DNA of 64,000 bases, taken from NCBI GenBank assembly GCA_964247055.1, contig OZ176050.1:10478001-10542000 (forward strand), read 5' to 3'. The notes under the pieces were generated by a model that saw only the letters and a list, made by a program, of their open reading frames with translations, made no database searches and had not been told where the DNA came from. Both the position numbers and the translations under genes were made by a program. Origin of the DNA: Paragordius varius. Taxonomy: Eukaryota; Nematomorpha. Position 1 is the stretch's first letter. Each line of letters starts with the position of its first letter. Below, one piece after another: positions 24,009 through 34,800 of this stretch.

Positions 24009-27000
24009 ATGAATATCTTGTGGCAAACTGTTGTATCCATTTCACCCCATAAAATCTTATCATTCCTGATACTCATAGTTTTGGGAAGACTTATGTTCTA
24101 TGATTGTCAATCAACCAGTAAAAATAATGAGGAATTAATGGATGAATTGGTACGTACAGACCGTGATTTAGATAACATATTAAATCAATATGAAAATAGA
24201 AGTAAGCGTGATAACTCAGCCGTGGCCAGAGAATACGTGATCGTTTCAACGGGCCGAGGAAAAATACGGGGTTATCGACTCAAACCACACCAATTTACCA
24301 TATATCACCAACAATCTGGAGCTCAACAGCCCTTGGCCGTAGATTGCTTTTTAGGAATTCCGTTTGCTAAACCACCAGTTGGAAATTATCGATTTAGATC
24401 GCCTGAACCTTTGGACCCACTTCCTGTAGGATTTGATTCAGGCGAAATTTTTAATGCCACAATACAGCCAAACTCTTGCCCTCAACCATTGGATACCACG
24501 TTTGGGGAAGACTTTGCAGGCACTGGTCAATGGAATGCCCCCACAAATTTGAGTGAAGATTGTTTGTACCTTAATATTTGGACACCGTATCCCCGATCAA
24601 ATAATCCCAGGTTACCCGTATTCGTATGGATATATGGTGGGAGTTATTCCAGTGGCAGTATTTCGCTCAAACTGTATGATGGAAAAATGTTGGCTTCGAG
24701 ATTCAATGTCATAGTTGTATCCATAAATTATAGGGTCGGTGCGCTGGGTTTTCTCTTTACCAATGATCCTGTCCAAAACCCAGGGAATGCCGGTTTGTTT
24801 GATCAATTGATGGCATTCAAATGGATCAAACAACATATTCACCATTTTGGGGGCGATCCAGATTCTATTACATTGGTGGGCGAAAGTGCCGGAGCCACGA
24901 GTATAGCTTATCATTTGTTATCACCTTTAAGTGCTCCATACTTTAATCGGGCCATATTACAAAGCGCAGCTGCAAATAATCCTTGGGGTCATGTTTCGGG
25001 ACCAGAAGCTCTTAGGAGAGCTCATAAATTAGGATCGCTATTAGGCTGTTTACCATCAAATCAATCATCCTCTTCTGTAGTGGACGTTAATGACATAAAT
25101 ACCATCGATAATCCCACTCCTACTGGAAATAATACTTCGGAAAGGCAAATCAATGATGCATATTATGCTAGCCATTTTATTACGGAAGAAAATCCTTTGC
25201 TTGCCGATGAGGCGCTTAAATTACAAAGTTACGATATGACAGAACTGGCTTACACACGTTCTATCCTTAAATGCCTCCGAAACAAAGATTTTCACGAAAT
25301 ATTAGCCAATGAATACTATGTGACAAAAGATGCTATGGATTTCCCTTTTGCCCCAGTAAGCGACGGCGAGCTTGTCAAAGCTAAACCAGATTATCTGTTA
25401 GATTTGGGTCTGTTTAAAAAGGCCAACATATTAATCGGCTCTAACAGAAATGAGGGTACTGCCTTTCTTGTATATTACCTCGATAAAATATTTGCACCTT
25501 TGCGTGAAAACATTTCCATAACTGATGAAGAACTTAAATGGGCCATAGATAGAATTTATTTTCGTTACAATAAGTTAACGCGGAATGCCGTTTCCTTTCA
25601 CTACACTAAATGGACGGATATTTTGGCTGGTGAAAAATCGATGGAAGACATTAGATTAGCTCAAGTAGACGAAATGGCAGGGGATTATTGGTTTACCTGT
25701 AAGGCTAAAGAATTTGCAGATTACTATGCAAGTTCAGGAGCAAAAGTTTACGTATACAGGTTAGTATAATTAAGATTTAATATATATAATCATAATTTTT
25801 ACCATATTTATGTTATGTGCAGGGCTTTGAACCAAAGCTTATATTTGCAAACGTTTTGAACTTAGGATTTGGTTTTGTGTAAAAGGTTTAAGACTGTTTT
25901 TAAATAATTTGAACCGGCATTATCATCCATATAAAAATTTCATGCCAAAAATATTATTATATGAGCATATGATTCATTCTTAGCTCAAACGTAAAACAAA
26001 AATATATAATAGATAAAATTGAATAAAATTTGCGGATTTTAAATGTTTTATTGTTTTATATAGGAAAAAATTAAGTAACGAAGATAAGTGTTCATTGTAT
26101 AATCTCTTGTTTCCTTTATTTAAAAGTTAATAATTAAATTGTATATTGGACGCTATAAAGCAGTGGTTCTTCAGTTTTTCGTCTGTGCCATCCTTTCATC
26201 AATTTTTTTGTTGCGCTCCCAAAAATTATGGTTTAAATAATGTAAAGATCATGCCTTCACTGAATTTTTCCACACTTTCCAGAATTCGCTGTTGTAAATC
26301 TTTAATACACGCCATGATAAATTAAAACAGTAAAATATTATACTGATTATGCGTTTTTGAAACATAACCAATCCCGAATATATATAAATTAAAATACCAT
26401 AACATTAATAATTTTTATTACTAATTAATGTCTTATTATATTAAGAACAAATATCTAATCGTTTGTAGCGCACTTAATAAAATATAAAAAATTAAAAGGA
26501 CCAGTCTTTTCCGCTGTTCGAATTAATGTCGATTGACCACTACTTTGTTGATGGCTAAAATAGATGGTCTAAAAACCGAACCTTATATTTAAAAATTACT
26601 ATATATTGACTTTTTATGGAAATACCTGTAAAATGAGATATGACTGTTATATTTTACGATAAAATAATTTTGCGATTTTTTCAGATTCATGCATCGTTCA
26701 ACTACAAACGCTTGGCCAAAGTGGATGGGAACCATGCACGGTGATGAAATTCATTACATGATGGGAGACCCCTTAAAGATTGGATCCGTTTACACAAACG
26801 AAGAAAAAGACTTGAGTCTTAATATGATGCGTTTTTGGACAAATTTCGCAAAACATGGGTAAATCAATCGTTTTTTTAGTAAAGTGTGCGAAAACTTTAT
26901 CCCGAATTTTGTAATAAAAAGTTAAATTATTAGTTTATTTTAAAAAATTTATTAATTACATTATAGTAAACTAAGCCGAGAATCAGACTCGACTTAACAA

Positions 27001-27413
27001 AGCATTTTGTTAAACAAAACTAAAATTTAAACATATATTTATTTCTTAAGCATTCGAAACGCTTATCCTTGCTTTTAATCTGTGGTAATATAAATTAGGC
27101 GCACAAAACACTCAAATTGTGGTAAACTTTTGTATGATTAAAAATCAATATTGTTTTTTCCGCATATTTTTACCAGTCTACTCTATATGATAGTGATCCA
27201 AATAAAAATGCCGATTATGATTGGACAGGAATCAGATGGCCAGAATATACGAATAAAAAACAGGAATGCCTTGAATTAAATGTCGGGATGAACAAATACG
27301 ATTTCAACATAACCCGAGGACCTAAGCTTAGAAATTGTGCTTTTCAAAAATTTATCGTCAATCTCAACCGTGATACAGGTTTTAAGGATTGTTGGATATT
27401 TGAATCGTTATGA
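24009..27413 (+). CDS. Acetylcholinesterase-like cholinesterase
   Basis: Exons 24009-25759, 26685-26858 and 27194-27413 join in phase to 714 residues. An in-frame TAA precedes the ATG. Residues 17-30 are a hydrophobic signal-like segment, so it should be secreted or type-II anchored. Catalytic triad: Ser293 (GESAGA), Glu482 (NRNEGT), His602 (MGTMHGDEI). Choline-site Trp175 (GTGQWNAP) and the disulfide cysteines of cholinesterases are present: 157/185, 347/422, 564 with one in RNCAF. Oddities: the oxyanion motif is WIYGGSYSSG, with Ser212 where Torpedo has Gly119; the acyl and choline pockets have Met and Ala where Torpedo has Phe288 and Phe330; and the 347/422 loop is 74 residues, far longer than usual. 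The tail ends KDCWIFESL with a cysteine that could link dimers, and has no hydrophobic GPI-type end. Neuroligins lack the serine, so an active esterase is the better call. Confidence 0.93.
26161..26546. mobile_element. Decayed hAT-type MITE in cholinesterase intron 1
   Basis: Left end CAGTGGTTCTTC and a right end reading ATTGACCACTA are roughly inverted. The body carries GTTGCGCTCCC, reminiscent of other CAGTGGTTCT elements. No clear target duplication. Confidence 0.4.
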
Positions 27414-27421
27414 TTACATAT

Positions 27422-27427
27422 AATAAA
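27422..27427 (+). terminator. Poly(A) signal of the cholinesterase gene
   Basis: AATAAA begins 9 nt after the TGA stop. In DNA this AT-rich such hexamers are common, so position is the main support. Confidence 0.5.
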
Positions 27428-27723
27428 AATTATTGGATATGCCATTTTAATAAATTATTTTTTCTCAGTTATTATAGTTTCAGATATATCAATAATAATG
27501 TTTTTAATCAAAATAATTTATCATAGCTTCATAACAGTATTTTGATTTTAAAGTTAACTGTTCATTATTTGAGTGAGTAAAAAAGAATTTTTTTCAAAAA
27601 AACTTTTGATCAAATTTCAATCAATTATCGCCGAATCCATTTTATGGCTTGGCAATTCATGATAGATGGAAATAAATAGGTAGGCCGATATTTTTATAAA
27701 AAATTTGGATATATTACTAATCA

Positions 27724-27728
<5 letters not shown>

Positions 27729-27781
<53 letters not shown>
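27729..27781. repeat. (TA)n microsatellite
   Basis: About 26 TA units downstream of the cholinesterase gene. Reading frames through it give Ile-Tyr repeats and are not genes. Confidence 0.95.
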
Positions 27782-27784
<3 letters not shown>

Positions 27785-28502
27785 TTTGTCATCAGAAAAA
27801 CTAAAATGGTCATCGTCACAATGTGCCATTTCAGATAAACAAAAACATAAATCTCTTCAAATCTCGGCAGCGTTTTCTTTACGCTCTTATAATCATTACC
27901 AAACAAAATACTTAGGGAATACCATTGTAAATCAAAAATATTTATTTATTTTATACATAATTGCAATTTATGTATCCATGATTCACAAATACTCACACAA
28001 TAATCTTAATTTATATTATTATATTATGTAAATTTAGAATAAATGCTATATATATATTTATTTTAAATGCGATTAATATATGGCAAAATGTAATTAAAAA
28101 TATGGCTTATAAAATTAATAGCAATATAAACACCCAAATATTTTTATTTGATAAACGGGTTAACGAGAAAACCCTTTTAAATTTTGATGAGGGTATATTT
28201 TAAAAATAAGTGAGCTGTCTTCAATTTAATAAATAATTTTAAATATATTATGTATTTGTGGACTAAGACAAAAATAAAATATGTATAGGAATTTTACCTG
28301 CTCAATTATTTGTTTATTCATAGATAAAAGGCGTTGTTCAATTTCTATGGTCAAAAATTTATATTTCCCAAAATCTGATCGTAAAAAACAGTGTACCGGT
28401 AGCGGTTTTTATCAAAGTAGATATGGTGACAGTGCTTAAGGATGTAAACTAATGTTCCTTATCGATTACATGGTGTATAAAGTAATGCGAGGTTTTTACT
28501 TC

Positions 28503-28757
28503 CTACATTATTGCGAAAAAACTCGTTGCCAAGTATATGCTTTTTACAGAACATCCAAAGATGACCCCTGCTGTTAGTTGAATAAAAGCAATCCAGCCTA
28601 CACCACATAGACCAAAGGTACTACCAACAAATTTTAAAGAGCGGCAAAATATTTTTTCTCTCAAAGGACGCACGCCATATAATACTGATAAAATCATAGC
28701 TTTTAGACACATTTTCAGATATTCATACTCATAAAATTCAGGCCATAAAATGCACTC
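28503..28757 (-). CDS. Unidentified hydrophobic reading frame, possible terminal exon
   Basis: Eighty-four open codons end at TAG and follow a weak acceptor (CTTAAG). The start, WPEFYEYEYLKMCLKAM, is polar and protein-like; then come VGSTFGLCGVGWIAF and AGVIFGCSV, two Gly-rich hydrophobic stretches that could be short membrane hairpins. A possible upstream or alternative exon on the same strand, IEQRLLSMNKQIIEQ, lies near 28310-28360 but downstream in gene sense, so the gene model is unclear. I do not recognise the family. It lies 200 bp from and divergent to the OXNAD1-like gene. Confidence 0.35.
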   Translation of the reverse strand, partial: ECILWPEFYEYEYLKMCLKAMILSVLYGVRPLREKIFCRSLKFVGSTFGLCGVGWIAFIQLTAGVIFGCSVKSIYLATSFFAIM

Positions 28758-28958
28758 TTAAGGCCGCGGTTTAACCACTGACCACGAGGTTGCAAGAGAA
28801 CTTTGCTGGCCTTTTCAATAAAGTCTAATCAATTACTCCTTTATAAGATCTGAATTAACCACCTCGCCATTTATTAATAATTGTATGAAACCTATTCAGA
28901 CAATCAAGCCACCTTCCTAAAATTTAGTACTTTCAGTTTTGTATGATAACACGAACGG

Positions 28959-30173
28959 ATGAAATTTCCAGCTGTTATTCGGTGGATTAAGCCCTATAAC
29001 AAAGCTATTAATTTATATGGTTTGAATATAGATAATACCCGTTTTAAGTTTTATCCTGGTCAATGGTAAAAAGTATTTAAATTTAGGGTTGATTGTTTTG
29101 TTAATGGGTCGGATGATGTTACAGGTTTCACAATATGTTCCACACCTAAGGAATATAAAGCTACAAATGTTATTGAATTAGCCATCAAGCGATCAAATCA
29201 CCCCATAACTCGCTTTATGTTTGAAAATGTTTATAAAATTTTTAGTTTGTAGGCGAAAATTGGTTCCCAAGTATATGTTCGACCAGGTGGAAAATGTATA
29301 ATAGATGATTTTGACAAATGGAAATCATATAAATTTGTTTGCGGGGGAATAGGAATTAATCCGGCTTGGTCCATTATTAAATCTATGCTTGAGGAAAAAA
29401 TTGATAAGCCAATTTTTCTATATTATGTGGTTAGATGTTTGAATGATGCCATATTTTTGGTATGTTACATTTTAAATATAGGATAATATATCCCTTTTGT
29501 GTGATAAATACAAAACTTTTGCTTATAAACTCTTTCTATCCAATTCTTCAACTCACATAAATGATAGCCACATCTTATATCGTAAATAATTTTTATACAA
29601 AAACCGTTATACCTATATGGGAGACAATAAATTAATTAAGTTAATTATTACTAGACAAAATTTCTTTTTGTACTTTCAGAGGACATTTAATGTTTTTTTT
29701 GACCACTCCCTTTTAATATTCGTTTTTACTACGGAAAAGATGCATCTCAAAATTAATCGTTAAATTATAAAAATATTGTAAAAAAACGAATTTATGGCAT
29801 AATCTTTTAATGAATTTAAAAAGGTATCCAGTTTATTATACCATAGTAAACCCATTAAATGATATTGAATATTCTAATATAATGTTCAATGATTATATGT
29901 TTCAAAATAAAAATATTTTAAATTTCAACTCTAAATAAGAGATATTTAATATAATATTCATAATTAAAGGTAATAAAACCGTTTTAACACATAGAAATTC
30001 CATTTATATTAGGGAAACCCAATATTTCAGATATTATGACTCCCACTGATCCATTAAAATATTCAACATTATATTATTTGTGCGGACCAATACCTATGAT
30101 GCAGTACTTTATTGCAGAACTCAACAAAGAATCGATTCCCAACACCAACATTTTATATGAAAAATGGGAATAA
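28959..30173 (+). CDS. OXNAD1: OXNAD1-like oxidoreductase (FAD/NAD-binding, ferredoxin-reductase fold)
   Basis: Exons 28959-29065, 29087-29228, 29253-29459, 29482-29581 and 30013-30173 join in phase to 238 residues. They follow human OXNAD1 along its length: YPGQWVDCFVNG, GFTICSTP, VIELAIKRSNHP (flavin domain), VYVRPGG, FVCGGIGINPAWSI (nucleotide-binding GGIGINP), and the end YLCGPIPMMQYF then LYEKWE. Family role: NAD(P)H-dependent electron transfer via flavin; human OXNAD1 is thought mitochondrial. The first three introns are 21, 24 and 22 nt. The ATG at 28959 has stops just upstream; human OXNAD1 has about 60 more N-terminal residues, so a 5' exon with the transit peptide may be missing from this model. 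Conservation makes a pseudogene unlikely. Confidence 0.9.
29066..29086 (+). other. 21-nt intron in OXNAD1-like gene
   Basis: GT...AG stretch that splits the tryptophan of PGQW/VDCF, a motif contiguous in human OXNAD1 (AGQWVDFF). It contains an in-frame TAA if kept. Confidence 0.88.
29229..29252 (+). other. 24-nt intron in OXNAD1-like gene
   Basis: GT...AG stretch between FEN and AKIGSQVYVRPGG. Its length is a multiple of three but it holds a TAG in frame, and the homologue is contiguous here. Confidence 0.8.
29460..29481 (+). other. 22-nt intron in OXNAD1-like gene
   Basis: GTATGT...ATAG stretch between CLNDAIFL and DNISLLCDKY, matching the contiguous NTSELLFKKNILDLV of the human protein. 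Phase 0 on both sides; retention shifts the frame. Confidence 0.85.
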
Positions 30174-30236
30174 TTTGGTTTTTATTTTTTGCAGGATTCT
30201 AAAATTTTTAAAACCGAAATTTGTTTGCCGATGAAA

Positions 30237-30242
30237 AATAAA
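30237..30242 (+). terminator. Poly(A) signal of OXNAD1-like gene
   Basis: AATAAA about 64 nt after the stop codon. Confidence 0.4.
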
Positions 30243-31879
30243 TTTTATACTATCTCAATCTTTATACTTGCATTCAAATTTATTTTGTTTTATCATATTT
30301 GATTTCCTACAATCATGACACAACTTATACTGTGTGTATAGCAAATATGGTAATAAAAAATAATTTTTCCATATTTTACTAAAAGGGAAATTAAGCTAAC
30401 ATGAAATACATGAGATCATAAATTCTCAGACTATCATTAATCAAAACGTATTTATTTTCTTTTTTTAACGATATAATCCAAATTAGATAAAAAAATTCTT
30501 CTATTAGCATATTTAGTGTATTGATTTTAAAAACAAATTAAAAAATTAACAGTCGATTTACCTATGTCGAAACTTAAAAAGTTTTAAAAATATACTTATT
30601 TCCAGATGTTAGATTTTAAAAACTTACAAAGTATGTAGTTTAAATTTATTTTAAATACACTACGATTTAGGTTAAATACGACTATATTATACTTTAAAGT
30701 TTTATATTTTTACTTTTTGTTTATTTGAATTAGTTTTAAAAAAATAATGCACTTAATGGTAACAGTTAAAATGTAAAGAATAGAGCATATAATAGGTTAT
30801 ATAAAAATAATAATCGAGCGCTTTCAGCTTGCCCATCCACCCCTTAGAAATATGTTATCGGATTTTAAATCTCTCTATTTTGGTGAAATACATAAAAAAT
30901 TATTTATAAATGTGGTTTTTGTGTAAATAGCATTAATCGTAAAAAATCTATCGTCATTCATAAAAATTTTAAACATTTCAAATGTTAGACGAATCCGTAC
31001 CTGGAATTAAAAGTTTATGTGTTTTGCGCAATATTATATTCTCAAAAAAAAAATTAAAATTTTAGGAGGCCCTATTTGGTGATACTAAATATATATTAAA
31101 TCGAAACATGTCTTTGTGAATCCTGGAAAATATGGGGCGCATAAAAGTCCGGGTGGCCATTTATTTGACACACACATAATTATGTACTCCCCTTTATGGA
31201 TTGCTTTTTAAAAATTTTCTGGGTAACATATACACATTCAAAAATAGAGTTACTTTTGTTTCACAATCATCAATGGCCAAATTTTTTTAATTGGCCACGC
31301 CAACCGAAATTTTATTAAAACAGAAGATTTTTCAATAATATCAACTTTATCACTATATGTTAGTCTAATTGGATGTTATATATAACTTAAAGAAAAAGGT
31401 TTTACTTTAATTTGTTCAAATAATGATGCAATACCATAGAGGTATAGGAAGGATAAATTTAGACTGTTGAATGTTTTAATTTCCAATTGACAAACTATCA
31501 ACTAAGTCATGGCACCGCGTGACTGAACAGCTAGTTAGAGTAAACTTTCAAAGGCTACATTAAAACAATTTATTCGATTGATTATATTCATATGGTGTTC
31601 ACATTTGCCATGTAATATAGGTATATATGGATGAATTGTATATGTACATTTAACATATTGTATTTCATAATTAAAATTCTAATAGTAATCAATATAGGTT
31701 GTACATCACATTATCAATTTTTTATATAAAATATACAGAGTATAAGAAAAGGCGTTTTTTACAATGATCATACACATTCGCGCGCGCTATTTCAATAAAA
31801 AGAAGGTAAAATGATAAAAAGATGATTGAAAATTTGTTGTGAAAGGACCAGTTTGATATTAATAATTATATCACGTGTT
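30243..31879. other. Intergenic stretch, no gene seen
   Basis: Between the OXNAD1-like gene and the 3' end of the nucleolin-like gene. AT-rich, no open frame or repeat end that I can support. The two genes converge here. Confidence 0.6.
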
Positions 31880-34800
31880 TTATGCGAAATCAAATTCATC
31901 TTCATCGTCGTCATCATCATCATCAAGGCCTTCTTCATCGTCATCATCCTCTTCATCATCATCTAAAAACGTATAAAAACATGAGATTAAAAATATTTTA
32001 ACATTTACTAATAAAATATTCGCACCCTTAGCAAATAAAAATAATAAAAATTGGCTTTAAAAAATTTAAATTTATAAATATACTTTAAAATATGTAATTA
32101 TGATAATAAAAAAAATATAATTTCAGCATTTTTAACGAATAATAATCTACATAGGCAAACTAGTTAAAAATACAGTTTGGCTAGCTAACATATAAGCTAA
32201 TATTTATAATTGTAAAAAATAAAATGTTTAGCCAAATTGGGACTACATTATAGCATATAAATGTCCATAAAATAGAGCACATAGTTATTAATAAAAAAAG
32301 TGGTGTAATGATTGTTTTATCATCAAAATGTCAATAAAATTTAAAATAATTATAATTAACTTTTATATTAAATCTAGCATAAAACATTTTTTGATAAAAA
32401 AGAGAAAATTAAAAACCATCATCATCGATGTCTTCATCGTCATCATCATCTTCTTCATCATCCAAATCTTCGCCGTCATCATCATCGTCTTCTATTAAAT
32501 AATTTAGAAAAAAGGTCAAGTAATAAATTAACAAAATAATATCAATTTTATTACGAATAAGATCGGCTAAGCCATATATAGATCGCATAATCGCTAAAAA
32601 CATTACAATATTATGGGTCTACGTTTCCCATTAAAAAGGATCACCTCCAAACTTTATGATAAAATTTCATATAGCGAAAAAGCTAATTATTAAACAGTGA
32701 AATATTTTATTTGTTTATATTATTCCATAAATACATCAAAAAACTAAAAAAATCATTTGGCTCATTATGCGGGGCCCAATTAAACAATTAGTATTAAAAA
32801 GTATGACCCCAAATAAAAATCAGAAAAGTGCAAGATGACCGGCTTAAGTTCATTCGTTTATAACGGTATGTTTATTTAAAAAGTTTGTTCTCGAGAATGG
32901 ATAGGTGAATAGAGAATATGATACCGTCATCATCTTCGCCCTGATCCTCACTATCTTGAGTTTTCTTTCCCTTTTTTGTGAGTTCTTTCTCTGATTCAGA
33001 TTCGTGTTCATCACTATCGTCTTCGTTGTCATCATCTTGACTTTCATTTTCGAGGTCTTGGTCCAACTTGCGTTTTTTAGATACTACGGGTTCTTTAACG
33101 CCTTTTTTGGAGTCACCTTTGTTATCTTCCTTATTATCTCCACTGGTGTTTTTTGCATTTTTGGCTAAAAAAACACATAATAAAAAATGAGTGTGTTTGG
33201 GAAATTTAGTTAATCTTTTAATTTAAAAAATATTTTTTTCTATAAATGTCGGTTTGAAAACTATACATAAGTAGTCAATGTAATAAATAGATACCTTTAT
33301 TATTGGCATTCGTTTTAGTAGCATTTGTTTCAGAAATTGTTTCCTTGGCTACTAATATAGACAAATATATTATATAGGATATTAGTGGATTGAATAGGCG
33401 TAAAATAAATTATAATAATCGCAATATTTGAGATCGGAGTATTATTATATATGATAAAACACATACCTTTAGTATCTTTTTGTGTTTGTTGGGTTGTTTT
33501 ATTTTCTTTTCCCTTTTTCTTTTTTCCAGTTTGATCATCAACAACGACTTCCGATTCGCCTGAACTTAATTTTTTCTGTTTTTTCATTTCCGCTATTTTT
33601 TCTGCCTTTTCGATTTGCTCGGGTCTTTGCTTGTAGGAATAGGTAATGTCCATAGGTAGACCACCCAACACTTTACCGTGGCATTCGGTGAAAGCTTTCT
33701 CAGCCAAATGTGGGGCCGAGAATTTGACAAAAGCATATCTATCGTAACGTGTAAAATGTAGAATAGAATACACCAAAAAACATATGTATAAATGATAACT
33801 CCGCGCTGGAAACTTCAGGTTTTAAAACAATGGTTTAAAAAGTATATAAATAAAACATAATATAACACCATTTAAGGACAAATATTGTATAAAGGTTGTA
33901 AAAAATGGTTTATAAAGCCAAATAATTCACAAATCAACTTGTTTATCAACAAAATAATTACTTAAATCCATTTTTAGCTTTACGGTCAAATTTACGGAGA
34001 TCTATCTTTTGTGAACCAGGGAAAGTTCTTTTCAAATCTTCAACCTTGATATCTCTTCCAAAGCAGTGAACATATATGGTAAAAGGATCAAATTCTATAA
34101 AGTAGTAAATAATCATTATATAATATATTCATCAACATTTGGTGAATATGGTAAGAATAATATTTAAATTATAATTAATAGAGATAAAAAAATAGCAAAA
34201 ATATTATATACTTTATAAAAATGACACTAGAGTGAGAATCGAGTTTTTTTGAAATATTTATATATACTATCATTTAAATATTTCGTATTTTATAACCATG
34301 GCCCTTCTGGTATGCATTTTTACGGTTTTCTTTAGTTTTACAAAAATAACATTTTATTTTAAAACACCTATAAAATTTTGCTAAACATTTTTTATCGTGC
34401 TATAAATTGTCAATGTATGATTGTTTACCTTTTTCATCATTATATCCTTCAGGGTTGGGGGCCAAAGTAATGGAAACATCTTTGCCTGCAACTTTAGCGT
34501 TTTTAATTTCTCCCAATGCCGATTTGGCTTTCGCTTCAGTAGCGAATTTTAATATGGCATTGCTATAATTAATATTAAAAAGAGAATATATATATATTTA
34601 TTAATGGCAATTAAGATATCATTTTAATTTTCTATTCTACATCTATAGCATAAGGTTCAATTATATATGGTAAAGATCAATAATTATTTATTGAGAAAGC
34701 ATATTATAAGGAAATAAATTGTTTAATATGATTTTTTTATCACAAATATGCCGTATTTATGAATTTTAGTTAGAATAATTTTACTCTTTCTAAAATGTGT

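Noticed and set aside
24612-24914. 100-codon minus-strand frame
   Set aside because: Antisense shadow of the conserved cholinesterase exon.
26865-27193. Cholinesterase exon 3 starting at the CAG before 27177
   Set aside because: That acceptor breaks the frame; the ATAG acceptor at 27193 gives KHGDPNKN, matching the FAKTGNPNE motif of the family.
27617-27906. Frames with long Ile-Tyr runs (also at 12787, 19769, 50102, 54419 and 61538)
   Set aside because: Translations of (TA)n microsatellites.
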